Below, piece by piece: positions 18,610-27,229 of a stretch of 48,696 bases of DNA (positions are counted from its first letter, which is position 1; every line of letters begins with the position of its first letter). This DNA is from Flavobacteriales bacterium (GTDB taxonomy: Bacteria > Bacteroidota > Bacteroidia > Flavobacteriales_C > GCA-002722245): positions 1-48,696 of the forward strand of contig JAHEZM010000027.1 of assembly GCA_023251075.1 (NCBI GenBank), read 5' to 3'. The position numbers were made by a program, and so were the translations under genes. The notes under the pieces were generated by a model that had not been told where the DNA came from, ran no database searches, and worked only from the letters and a program-made list of their open reading frames with translations.

Positions 18610-19698
18610 ATGAAAGCTAATTTATCTGCCCTCCTTTTTATTTCTTCTTTTTTCTGTTTTTTACTTTTTAGTGCCCAATCCTGCAAAAAGGAAACAGCCG
18701 CAAATACCAACAACAATAATCAAAGCAATAACCAAAATAATAATAACAACAATAACAGTACTTCCGATTCTACCTACGGAGGTGAAACTACCAATCAGGC
18801 GCTTAAAATTTTGGTGATTAGCGATTTGAACAGCGCTTATGGTTCTACCACTTATGAAACAGAAGTAGGAGCGGTAATGAATAAAATCTCTGAGATTCAA
18901 CCTGATATTGTTTTGTGTGGTGGAGATATGGTTGCCGGACAAGATAATTCTTTAAGTGATACTCAGGTGAGATCCATGTGGAGTGCTTTCGATGTGAGTG
19001 TTCGAAAAAAAGTAACTGATTTAGGAATTCCTTTTGGTTTTACGGTGGGTAATCATGATGCTTCACCTTCGTATTCTCGCGATAGAACATTGGCACAAGA
19101 ATATTGGACTACCTCTGGTCATGGTACCCATCTTACTATGGTAGATTCTACAAACTATCCTTTTTATTACAGCTATATTGAAAACAATGTGTTTATTGTG
19201 AGTTGGGATGCTGCCGGACCAACTATTCCATCCCCAATGAAAACATGGTTGCAAGATCAAATGGCATCTAGCGTTGCGCAACATACGCGCTTGCAAATTC
19301 TATTGGGGCATTTACCATTATATCCTATAGTAACTGCAAAAAACAATTCAGGAGAAGTATTGCCTGATGCCGATAATCTCCGTGACTTCTTGTTAAATAC
19401 CGGAATTGATTTGTACATCAGCGGACACCAACATGCCTATTATCCCGCCCATAAACAAGGTTTACAATTGTTGAATTTAGGTGCCTTGGGAAGTGGTCCG
19501 AGAGTATTGATGAATAGCTCTCAAGTTAATCCAATAAAAACATATACTGTTATTGATGTGCCTGTAAATGATCCTTCGAATTTTACTTACAATACTTATC
19601 AACCCAGTAGTTCTTTTCAGTTGTTTGACCAAACCACATTGCCTACAAGTATTACCGGATTTAATGGATTTGTAACGAGAAGAGATATTGCGGAGTGA
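18610..19698 (+). CDS. Metallophosphoesterase lipoprotein
   Basis: A calcineurin-like phosphoesterase with a lipoprotein signal (lipobox SAQSC) and an Asn-rich linker (about residues 31-60) tethering it to the envelope. Metal-site motifs are seen in order: ILVISDLNSAYG, LCGGDMV, VGNHDAS, LLGHLPLY and SGHQHAYYP. The first motif reads D-L-N instead of the usual D-x-H; I believe this variant occurs in relatives, and the other ligands are intact. It was probably exported to act on phosphodiesters or phosphomonoesters outside the cytoplasm. It starts 103 nt after the sensor regulator and converges directly with the SirB1-like gene. Confidence 0.88.
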   Translation: MKANLSALLFISSFFCFLLFSAQSCKKETAANTNNNNQSNNQNNNNNNNSTSDSTYGGETTNQALKILVISDLNSAYGSTTYETEVGAVMNKISEIQPDIVLCGGDMVAGQDNSLSDTQVRSMWSAFDVSVRKKVTDLGIPFGFTVGNHDASPSYSRDRTLAQEYWTTSGHGTHLTMVDSTNYPFYYSYIENNVFIVSWDAAGPTIPSPMKTWLQDQMASSVAQHTRLQILLGHLPLYPIVTAKNNSGEVLPDADNLRDFLLNTGIDLYISGHQHAYYPAHKQGLQLLNLGALGSGPRVLMNSSQVNPIKTYTVIDVPVNDPSNFTYNTYQPSSSFQLFDQTTLPTSITGFNGFVTRRDIAE

Positions 19699-20589
19699 TT
19701 ATTTTTCTGTTTTATAACTGCTTACCAATTCTAACAGATGTTTAATTTCCTGAACCTTTCCTTCTTTGCCTATTTTTTGGTAGCTGAAAATAAGGTTATT
19801 CAGGTTTCTGATAATGATATCGATATTGTTGCAAGGAACAAAATGCGATCTTTTGCTTTTCACTTTTATTTGATCGAGATAACTTTGAATTTCTTTTTTT
19901 CCAAAGATTGCACCTTTAGAAAAGGGATTGATATAAAATAAAATTCCTTCCTGCTCATTTTCATTGGTAGAAGCAAATTGCTTTAATTCGTCTTCGTAGG
20001 CCAATACAAAATGATCGGGAAGATTAACACCATAAATTGGAATATCTAATCCTTGCGCAATGATCATGTACAAAATCCCTAATGATAAAGGATTGCCTTT
20101 TTTGCTTTCAATAATATTGTTGATGTACGAATTGTTAGGAGAGTGGTAGTTTTTTCTATTGCCATCGAAACCGTGAACATCGAATAAAATATGGTTTAAG
20201 ATTTTAACCTTTTCCAATGCGGTAAGATTTTCATTTAACTCTAACCAAACATCTTGTTTTATTTGATTGATGGTATTTTTTACCTTTTCTTCGTCGAGTT
20301 CAGGATATTGATATTTTGCCACTAATAAGGCTCCGGTAAGTAAGTTTTGGGCTCCTAATCTTGCCCAGTTTACTAGCTTTCTACAAACATCATCATAATT
20401 TATTTTTTGAATTATGTTTTCAATTCTTCCTTGAATGATATCGTTTTCTGAATCTTCCCAAGCTCCTTCCAGAATAGGTATAACCTCAGCCCCCATTTCC
20501 AATAAACGCCCTTCAATTTGTCCGAAGATCTCTTCATCAGGATCATCTAACAATTTAATCATTGCGTTTATTTGGTTATTATCGATCAT
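19699..20589 (-). CDS. SirB1-like transglutaminase-fold protein
   Basis: A 296-residue cytosolic protein with a SirB1/Transglut_core2-type centre (about 120-240): KGNPLSLGILYMIIAQ, DIPIYGVNLPDHFVLAYEDE and ILFYINPFSKGAIF. The N-terminal third is helical, like HEAT repeats (DDPDEEIFGQIEGRLLEMG). The transglutaminase-like Cys is not apparent in the usual place, so catalysis is doubtful. The biochemical role of SirB1 proteins is poorly known. Confidence 0.75.
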   Translation of the reverse strand: MIDNNQINAMIKLLDDPDEEIFGQIEGRLLEMGAEVIPILEGAWEDSENDIIQGRIENIIQKINYDDVCRKLVNWARLGAQNLLTGALLVAKYQYPELDEEKVKNTINQIKQDVWLELNENLTALEKVKILNHILFDVHGFDGNRKNYHSPNNSYINNIIESKKGNPLSLGILYMIIAQGLDIPIYGVNLPDHFVLAYEDELKQFASTNENEQEGILFYINPFSKGAIFGKKEIQSYLDQIKVKSKRSHFVPCNNIDIIIRNLNNLIFSYQKIGKEGKVQEIKHLLELVSSYKTEK

Positions 20590-20715
20590 AGTTGTTTACA
20601 GCTAGAATTTACAAAATTCCATTCAAACTTCAGAATTTTAAAAAGGGGAATCAACGGGAGGGAATTAATTTAGTTAAACCTTCAATGTGAATAACCTAGG
20701 TTTTTTGGCAGGTTT

Positions 20716-21216
20716 TTAATTGTTGATTCTCTTCAATTCAATGATGTTTAAATTTTCTATTTTGCTACCATTGATTTCAAACTTGAGAGCAGTTTGAACG
20801 TGATGAAAACCATGAGTACCTATTGCTCCCGGATTCATGTGGAGGCAATTCAGTTCTTTATCGTACATCACTTTTAAAATATGAGAGTGACCGCAAATGA
20901 ATATTTGTGGTTGAACTTCTTTTATAATTTGTTTAAGAGATACAGTATAGTGAGGGGGGTATCCGCCAATGTGCGTAATGAACACTTTGGTTTCTTCACA
21001 AAAAAAGATTTCATCTTTTTTGAATTCTCTTCTCACCATTTGGCTGTCAATATTACCGTAAACCGCCACCAACTTCTTTTTAGCTTTTAGTTTATCGGTA
21101 AGTTCTATATCGCCAATATCACCTGCATGCCAAACCTCATCACATTCATCAATGTGTTTTTCAATGCGGGGGTCTAAATAGCTATGGGTATCAGAAATAA
21201 GAAGAATCTTCTTCAT
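20716..21216 (-). CDS. YfcE/MJ0936-family phosphodiesterase
   Basis: A small cytosolic metallophosphoesterase of 166 residues, the normal size of the YfcE/Vps29-like family. Metal-binding motifs are ILLISDTHSYLD (DxH), VWHAGDIGD, VYGNID, FITHIGGYPPH and FICGHSHI. Members hydrolyse phosphodiesters in vitro; the physiological substrate is unknown. Its ATG overlaps the kup stop (TAATG), so it is co-translated with the potassium transporter. Confidence 0.9.
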   Translation of the reverse strand: MKKILLISDTHSYLDPRIEKHIDECDEVWHAGDIGDIELTDKLKAKKKLVAVYGNIDSQMVRREFKKDEIFFCEETKVFITHIGGYPPHYTVSLKQIIKEVQPQIFICGHSHILKVMYDKELNCLHMNPGAIGTHGFHHVQTALKFEINGSKIENLNIIELKRINN

Positions 21217-23171
21217 TAATCCAATCGTTTCAAATTGCAGTCTTTAACTTGCTTAATAATCAATGGAACTTTTTCTACTGAAACGTTGCTGGTATCTAAA
21301 CCAAAGGCTTTTTCTTCCGATAAGCTTAGGTGTTTTAAAGTAAAGTACGATTCCATGATGATTTTTTCGAAGAAAGGAAGGTCATTTTCATACGACAAGA
21401 ATTTCTTCATTACAATGAAACGGAAGTCGCCGGCAATGTTTTCCTTGTGAAGCGATTCGTATCTACTGGTAACATCCACTTCCTTGTTTTCAGAAAGCAT
21501 GCTCACCACTTGTCGGAACATAGTATTGATTCTCGGCATTTCGCGGAAACCTAAACGGAAATCAACACGAATGATTTTATGCGGAACAATTTGTGTTACT
21601 TTAAACTCACGGCAATAAGGTTCATCGGCTAAGTCGATATGTACAAACCAATAAATATCAGCACGTTTTGGATGTTTTCTTAAGATGGAATAAATCACTT
21701 TATCTTCAATCTCATTGTTTTTAGCGGCACCAGTCATATAAACCAAATGCGTTGCATATTTCTCAATGGTTTTGTCATTACTCAATTGCAATAAAATAGG
21801 AAGGTATTTATCCATGGTGGTAAATTCCACATATCGGTTTTGAATTCTGCGGGAAATCAACCAAATAAACATAACACCGCTGAGTAAGGAGGCCATAATG
21901 ATGGTAACATAACCACCGTGCATGAATTTTACTAAGTTGGCAATTAAGAAAGAAAATTCAATGGTTAAAAATACACCCAGTATTACATAAATCAACCAAT
22001 CTGGATATCTGCGAAGCACTAGAAAATTGGCCAATAAAATAGTGGTCATGATCATGGTAATGATGATCGATAAACCATAAGCATTTTCCATTGCTGAAGC
22101 TTCTTTGAACAAAAGTACAATGCCAATACAACCAAAGCATAAAATCCAGTTGATGGAAGGAATATATAATTGTCCGCGCTCTTCGGTTGGATATTTAATT
22201 TTCACTTTAGGCCACAGGTTCAATCGCATGGCTTCATTGATCAAAGTGAAGGAACCACTGATTAGGGCCTGACTGGCAACGATGGTTGCGGCCGTAGCGA
22301 TTACAATACCAAAAGGAAGAAACCATTCAGGCATTAGGGAATAGAAAGGATTTACATCACCAATCATCTGACCTTCCATTCCCAATAGAAAAGCGCCCTG
22401 GCCCAAATAATTCAAAATCAAAGTAGCTTTCACGAAAAACCAACTGATACGAATGTTCTCACGACCACAATGTCCTAAATCGGAATACAATGCCTCGGCA
22501 CCGGTAGTACAAAGAAACACGGCACCCAACAACCAGAATCCGCCAGGGTGAAGTACCAGCATTTCGTAAGCATATTTAGGATTAAGAGCAAGTAATACTT
22601 CAGGGTTATAAACAATCAATCCAATACCCAAAATACCCAACATAGAAAACCAGGTAAGCATTACCCAGCCAAAGTATTTACCTATCAATTGGGTTCCGAA
22701 TTGTTGTAAAGTAAATAACACAGCCAGAATTCCAATTACATATGGAATTACATTAAACTTAGGATCGTGCAGGTAAACTTTAATTCCTTCCATAGCAGAA
22801 GTCACTGAAATAGGAGGGGTTATAAATCCATCGGCCAATAAAGTGCTGCCACCAATAATAGCAGGATAAACCAGCCATTTTTTATTTAATCTTTTTAGTA
22901 AAGTAAATAAAGCGAAAATTCCACCTTCACCTTTGTTGTCTGCTTTAAGCGTAAGGAAAACGTACTTAACTGTAGTTTGTAAGGTAAGCGTCCAGAAAAT
23001 ACAAGATAATCCACCTAATATCACTGTTTTGTTGATAGGTTGATCATCTTCCAGAATAATAGCTTTTAATACATAAAGTGGGGAGGTACCAATATCTCCG
23101 AAAATAATGCCCAGAGTGATCAGCATTCCGGCTGCTGTCACTTTGTTCATGTGTGAGTTTTTTTCTTGCAT
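21216..23171 (-). CDS. kup: Kup-family potassium uptake transporter
   Basis: Inner-membrane K+/H+ symporter of the KUP/HAK/KT family. The N-terminus carries the family hallmark IIFGDIGTSPLYVLKA, followed by about 12 transmembrane helices (to about residue 440) and a cytosolic C-terminal domain. Length 651 fits. The frame can be extended upstream to a TTG, but that codon lies in a strong -7 promoter element, so the ATG at 23169-23171 (or a second ATG at 23148-23150) is preferred. It is followed by the co-translated YfcE-like phosphodiesterase; this suggests a nucleotide-linked control of potassium uptake, which is inference. Confidence 0.95.
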   Translation of the reverse strand: MQEKNSHMNKVTAAGMLITLGIIFGDIGTSPLYVLKAIILEDDQPINKTVILGGLSCIFWTLTLQTTVKYVFLTLKADNKGEGGIFALFTLLKRLNKKWLVYPAIIGGSTLLADGFITPPISVTSAMEGIKVYLHDPKFNVIPYVIGILAVLFTLQQFGTQLIGKYFGWVMLTWFSMLGILGIGLIVYNPEVLLALNPKYAYEMLVLHPGGFWLLGAVFLCTTGAEALYSDLGHCGRENIRISWFFVKATLILNYLGQGAFLLGMEGQMIGDVNPFYSLMPEWFLPFGIVIATAATIVASQALISGSFTLINEAMRLNLWPKVKIKYPTEERGQLYIPSINWILCFGCIGIVLLFKEASAMENAYGLSIIITMIMTTILLANFLVLRRYPDWLIYVILGVFLTIEFSFLIANLVKFMHGGYVTIIMASLLSGVMFIWLISRRIQNRYVEFTTMDKYLPILLQLSNDKTIEKYATHLVYMTGAAKNNEIEDKVIYSILRKHPKRADIYWFVHIDLADEPYCREFKVTQIVPHKIIRVDFRLGFREMPRINTMFRQVVSMLSENKEVDVTSRYESLHKENIAGDFRFIVMKKFLSYENDLPFFEKIIMESYFTLKHLSLSEEKAFGLDTSNVSVEKVPLIIKQVKDCNLKRLD

Positions 23172-23186
23172 AAGTTTAAAGCGTGC

Positions 23187-23215
23187 CAAAGATAGGCGAA
23201 AAGTTAAATCACAAA
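23187..23215 (-). promoter_or_regulatory. Bacteroidota-type promoter of kup
   Basis: On the minus strand a -33 TTTG (23212-23215) and a -7 TATCTTTG (23187-23194) are 17 nt apart, fitting the Bacteroidota consensus TTTG / TAnnTTTG. Transcription should begin near 23181, which leaves a 5' leader of about 10 nt before the ATG at 23171. Confidence 0.6.
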
Positions 23216-23295
23216 CCTAAATACTAAAGAAAATTAGTTTTGCGAAGTAAAAGTCAATTCCCTATTTTTAACAAAACCTTAAAATTTATAACGAA

Positions 23296-24210
23296 ATGAA
23301 AAAATCTTTACTATTACTCTCGAGTGCTTTTTTTCTAATGGTGGGCTCTGTGAAAGCTCAATACAGCAATTCATCATGGAGTGGTCCATGGATAGTAACC
23401 GGTGCAATTGAAAATTATGTGATTTTTGATGGGGCAGGTGTAATTACAGAAACCGGACAGGCAGGCGCTGTGGGTGGACAGGGAACTTACTCTATCAATT
23501 CACAAGGTGCCATTACAGGTACAATTGTTTACAATAGTTCTAGTTATCCATGTGCAGGTAATCTAACTAATGATAGTACTGCTTCTTTGTTAGTAACTAT
23601 CATCCCGAATGTAATGACGATTCCTTTAACTTTTTATAGAGTAACCAATGCTGGTCAGTATGCCGGTACATGGGATGGGTCAATTGTTCAAACGGTAGGA
23701 GGAAGTGTTACTAAAAACACTTCAATAGTTGTCGATAATAATGGGAATGTTACATCGGCTACTAATTTAGCGGCTACAGTTACAGGAAAATTATTTCATG
23801 CAAGAGGTATTACTGCTGGTTTAATTAAAACAGGTGAATCGGCTCCTTGGAATGAGATTCAACTAAAAGGAACTACTATTAGTAATAATATTTCAGGCAC
23901 ATCTTATTTTGGATCAACTTCAAATTCCGGAAGCTATACTTTAGCGAAACAAACCAATGTAAGTGTTTCAGTAAATGAGTCAGCTAAAGTTAGAACTTAC
24001 CCCAATCCAGTGCAGGATCAATTCACTATCGAAGGTGCTAATGGTTCTACTATTTTTATCTATGATATCTTAGGAAATCAAATTTCTAAAAATCTATTAA
24101 CAGCCAATAAATCTACATTAAGCGTAAGCTCATTAGGCTTAAGTAAAGGTGTTTATTTTTACTCTGTTACAGGAGCAGCACAAACTCAGGGAAGATTTAT
24201 TGTTGAATAA
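23296..24210 (+). CDS. Secreted protein with T9SS sorting domain, unknown function
   Basis: A 304-residue exported protein with a signal peptide ending GSVKAQY and a type A T9SS sorting domain in the last 75 residues (VRTYPNPVQDQFTIEG ... LSKGVYFYSVTG). The middle (about 23-225) is rich in Gly, Ser, Thr and Asn and looks all-beta, with two weakly similar halves (SGPWIVTGAIENYVIFDGAG and AGTWDGSIVQTVGG) that may be duplicated lipocalin-like or sandwich units. No catalytic signature is seen. It has its own terminator. Confidence 0.78.
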   Translation: MKKSLLLLSSAFFLMVGSVKAQYSNSSWSGPWIVTGAIENYVIFDGAGVITETGQAGAVGGQGTYSINSQGAITGTIVYNSSSYPCAGNLTNDSTASLLVTIIPNVMTIPLTFYRVTNAGQYAGTWDGSIVQTVGGSVTKNTSIVVDNNGNVTSATNLAATVTGKLFHARGITAGLIKTGESAPWNEIQLKGTTISNNISGTSYFGSTSNSGSYTLAKQTNVSVSVNESAKVRTYPNPVQDQFTIEGANGSTIFIYDILGNQISKNLLTANKSTLSVSSLGLSKGVYFYSVTGAAQTQGRFIVE

Positions 24211-24231
24211 TATTCAGGTTGATACGAAAGG

Positions 24232-24264
24232 ATCCCGAGGTAGAAATACTTCGGGATTTTTTTT
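24232..24264 (+). terminator. Rho-independent terminator with GAAA tetraloop
   Basis: ATCCCGAGGTA (24232-24242) pairs with TACTTCGGGAT (24247-24257), 11 bp with one G-U pair, around a GAAA tetraloop (24243-24246), followed by seven or eight T residues. It ends the T9SS gene; the convergent polysaccharide gene stops at its edge. Confidence 0.92.
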
Positions 24265-26131
24265 AATCTAACTTTTCGTAAATTGAATTTTGACTTTTAA
24301 ATTCGGGTACAATCTCCTTCATCTTTTTTACCATCTCTTCATTGTTGGTTCCGGCTAAAAGAAGAGTGAGTTCTTGAATACTGGTGCTGATTTCGTTTAA
24401 GTCGTACTCTTTTACATTTGCAATCATGATTTTAGAATGATGCGTTTTTTTTGTGTTCTCTTCGTTGTTTAATAGTTCTTCGTATAATTTTTCTCCCGGA
24501 CGTAAACCGCTGTATACAATCTCTATGTCTTTACCCAATTCCAATCGGGAAAGTTTAATCATCTTCTTCGCTAAATCGATAATTTTTACCGATTTCCCCA
24601 TATCGAAAATAAATATCTCTCCGCCTTTTCCATGAGCGCCAGCCTCTAGTACAAGCTGACAAGCTTCGGGGATAGTCATGAAAAAACGAGTGATTTCAGG
24701 GTGAGTAACAGTGATTGGTCCACCGCTTTCAATTTGTTTTTTAAATACAGGAATTACCGATCCATTGGATCCCAGTACATTTCCAAAGCGAGTGGTGATA
24801 AAACTAGTGGTGCCTTTTTTATTTAATGACTGGCAATAAATTTCAGAAATTCGTTTGGATGCGCCCATTACATTGGTTGGATTCACGGCCTTGTCGGTAG
24901 AAACCATAACGAATTTCTTTGCTTTATTTTCAATAGCTAAATCGGCTAGGTTTTTAGTTCCTTTTACGTTCACTCTTACCGCCTCTGCAGGATTGTTCTC
25001 CATCATTGGAACATGCTTGTAGGCTGCAGCGTGATAAACTATTTCGGGTTGAAAGGTTTTAAATAATAAGTTCATTCTGTTTTCATCAGAAATATCACCA
25101 ATCACCAATTCAAATTTTAAGTTTTTGAATTTCTCTTTTAATTCTACTTCTAAATCGAAAAGTGCTGATTCTGCTTGGTCAAGAAGAACTAGTAGTTTAG
25201 GGTTGAAGGAGGCGAGCTGACGAACAATTTCACTTCCGATAGAACCCGCAGCTCCGGAAATTAATATGGTTTTGTGGGTGTTTACTTCTTGAATTTTATT
25301 TTTATCCAGAACAATTTCGTCTCTATCCAGGAGGTCTTCAATTTTTACTTTCTTAATTTGCTTAAAGCTCAATTCTCCATTGATCCAACTTTGAGAGGGA
25401 GGAACATCTAAAATTCTGATATTTCTTGATAAAGCGAAATCGACAATTTCTTGCTTTTTGGCGGTGGTTAATTTCTGATCGGCCAAAATAATATGATGTA
25501 TATCTTTGCTTTCAGTAAATTTAGGTAAGTCTTTGCTGCTCAATATATTTATGCCTTCTATTTTCATTCCCCTTCTTTCATTGCTGTCATCCACAAAAGC
25601 AATTACATTGTACTTGGTTCCTGCATCACGATCAAGAGCTCTTTTGGTTATTGTTCCAAACTCACCAGCTCCATAAATAATAACACTGGCTTTGCTTTTT
25701 GCTGTGTTTTTTATTCTTTCGTAAGATATTTTAATAGTAAGTCGAAAGGCCACCATCATTACCAGCGACACCATAAAATCTATGGCTATAATGGTTCGGG
25801 GAATATTGTATTGTATTTTAAAAAGAGGAATGGTTTCGTTGAGTATGAAGAAGAGTAATGATCCGGAAAGAAGTACCAGGAAAATTCTTTGAATATCTTT
25901 GGAACTGGTATATCGAATAACACCTGCGTAGGATTTAAAGAGTAGAAAGGATAGCAGTCGAACAAGAATAACACTTACCATTGCGCCTTTGAGATATTTC
26001 ATGTCCGCTTCATGTAGATTAAAATCAAAACGGAGCAGGAAAGCTATACAAATGGAGATAATACAAATAACAACATCGGTTCCTAAAATGAACCAACGGG
26101 GTGCGTTTCTTATTTCTGGTTTTGTGATCAC
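24263..26131 (-). CDS. FlaA1/CapD-like nucleotide-sugar 4,6-dehydratase, membrane type
   Basis: A polysaccharide-biosynthesis dehydratase of the PglF/WbpM group, making a UDP-4-keto-6-deoxy sugar from UDP-GlcNAc or similar. Four N-terminal transmembrane helices (about 10-130) are followed by a first Rossmann domain (ASVIIYGAGEFGTITKRAL) and a second SDR domain (about 280-570) with ILISGAAGSIGSEIVRQL, VYHAAAYKHVPMME and STDKAVNPTNVMGASKR. Met replaces Tyr in the Y-x-x-x-K motif (MGASK), as usual in this subgroup. The start is probably GTG at 26129-26131, since the upstream in-frame TTG overlaps a -7 element. It is divergent from the epimerase gene and likely serves the same surface glycan. Confidence 0.92.
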   Translation of the reverse strand: MITKPEIRNAPRWFILGTDVVICIISICIAFLLRFDFNLHEADMKYLKGAMVSVILVRLLSFLLFKSYAGVIRYTSSKDIQRIFLVLLSGSLLFFILNETIPLFKIQYNIPRTIIAIDFMVSLVMMVAFRLTIKISYERIKNTAKSKASVIIYGAGEFGTITKRALDRDAGTKYNVIAFVDDSNERRGMKIEGINILSSKDLPKFTESKDIHHIILADQKLTTAKKQEIVDFALSRNIRILDVPPSQSWINGELSFKQIKKVKIEDLLDRDEIVLDKNKIQEVNTHKTILISGAAGSIGSEIVRQLASFNPKLLVLLDQAESALFDLEVELKEKFKNLKFELVIGDISDENRMNLLFKTFQPEIVYHAAAYKHVPMMENNPAEAVRVNVKGTKNLADLAIENKAKKFVMVSTDKAVNPTNVMGASKRISEIYCQSLNKKGTTSFITTRFGNVLGSNGSVIPVFKKQIESGGPITVTHPEITRFFMTIPEACQLVLEAGAHGKGGEIFIFDMGKSVKIIDLAKKMIKLSRLELGKDIEIVYSGLRPGEKLYEELLNNEENTKKTHHSKIMIANVKEYDLNEISTSIQELTLLLAGTNNEEMVKKMKEIVPEFKSQNSIYEKLD

Positions 26132-26137
26132 AGCCGC

Positions 26138-26145
26138 CAAAGATA
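26138..26145 (-). promoter_or_regulatory. Candidate -7 element of the FlaA1/CapD-like gene
   Basis: TATCTTTG on the minus strand matches TAnnTTTG and ends 7 nt before the proposed GTG start, so the mRNA would be nearly leaderless. No clear -33 TTTG partner is seen. Confidence 0.4.
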
Positions 26146-26195
26146 ATTAATTAGTGAATGTGGCGATTATATAGTGCATTTTTAGTCAAAATTTA

Positions 26196-26203
26196 TATTT
26201 TTG
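26196..26203 (+). promoter_or_regulatory. Candidate -7 element of the epimerase operon
   Basis: TATTTTTG matches TAnnTTTG, 20 nt before the ATG at 26223. No good -33 partner. It shares the 91-nt divergent region with the dehydratase promoter. Confidence 0.35.
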
Positions 26204-26222
26204 AGCCCAAATCAAAGTATAT

Positions 26223-27227
26223 ATGTCAGTTTCTTTAGTAACAGGTGGCGCGGGATTTATTGGAGCCCACGTTGTAAATGAATTAGTAAAGCTTAACCAC
26301 AAAGTAGTAGTATTAGATGATTTGAGCGGTGGATTCGAAGATTATATTAATCCAAAGGCAATTTTTATAAACGGTTCGGTATACGATCATGCTTTATTAG
26401 AAAAATTATTCAACGAATATAAATTCGATTATGTGTACCATCTAGCAGCTTATGCGGCTGAAGGTTTGAGTCACTTCATTAGAAGATTTAATTACAACAA
26501 TAATTTGGTTGGAAGTATCAATTTGATTAACGAATCGGTGAAACACAAGGTAAAATGTTTTGTTTTCACTTCATCTATTGCTGTTTATGGTGCGGCTAAA
26601 CCTCCAATGAAAGAAGAAACTTTCCCTATGCCTGAGGATCCTTATGGTGTAGCGAAATTCGCTGTTGAAATGGATCTGAAAACTGCTCACGAAATGTTCG
26701 GTTTAAACTACGTGATCTTCCGTCCGCACAACGTTTATGGCGAATACCAAAACATTGGCGATAAATACAGAAACGTGGTAGGTATCTTCATGAATCAGTT
26801 GATGCAAGGTCAGCAACTAAGTGTATTTGGAGATGGTTTACAAACTCGTGCCTTCAGTTATATTGGTGATGTTGCTCCTTATATTGCCAACTCGGTGAAT
26901 GTAAAAGAAGCATACAATGAAGTTTTTAACGTAGGTGCCGATCAGGAATATACAGTTAAAGAATTGGCTACCGAAGTAATGGCAGCTATGGGCATTACAG
27001 GTGAGTTAAGATATTTGGAAGCTAGAAATGAAGTGGTGCATGCTCATTCCGATCATAGCAAAATCAAAAGAGTATTTGGTATCAAAGACAGTGACTTTAC
27101 TAGCTTAGCTGTTGGATTGAAAAAGATGGCTGATTGGGCGAAAGTAGTGGGTGCCAGAAAATCAGGTGTATTCGAAAATATTGAAATTTCAGAAAAATTA
27201 CCTCCTTTTTGGGTGGAGAAAAAATAA
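26223..27227 (+). CDS. NAD-dependent sugar epimerase/dehydratase, SDR family
   Basis: An extended SDR nucleotide-sugar enzyme of 334 residues, probably acting on a UDP- or GDP-sugar for surface polysaccharide. The N-terminal VTGGAGFIGAHVVNEL is the NAD-binding loop, VYHLAAYAAEG follows, the catalytic Ser is in FTSSIAVYG, and the Tyr/Lys pair is in PYGVAKFAVE. The C-terminal half has FNVGADQEYTVKELA, typical of GalE-like enzymes. The exact substrate cannot be fixed by eye. The next gene, a glycosyltransferase, begins 2 nt after the stop. Confidence 0.9.
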   Translation: MSVSLVTGGAGFIGAHVVNELVKLNHKVVVLDDLSGGFEDYINPKAIFINGSVYDHALLEKLFNEYKFDYVYHLAAYAAEGLSHFIRRFNYNNNLVGSINLINESVKHKVKCFVFTSSIAVYGAAKPPMKEETFPMPEDPYGVAKFAVEMDLKTAHEMFGLNYVIFRPHNVYGEYQNIGDKYRNVVGIFMNQLMQGQQLSVFGDGLQTRAFSYIGDVAPYIANSVNVKEAYNEVFNVGADQEYTVKELATEVMAAMGITGELRYLEARNEVVHAHSDHSKIKRVFGIKDSDFTSLAVGLKKMADWAKVVGARKSGVFENIEISEKLPPFWVEKK

Positions 27228-27229
27228 GC

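Noticed and set aside
18610-19698. Calling the lipoprotein phosphoesterase inactive because DxH reads D-L-N
   Set aside because: All other metal-site motifs are intact and I believe the variant occurs in related active proteins.
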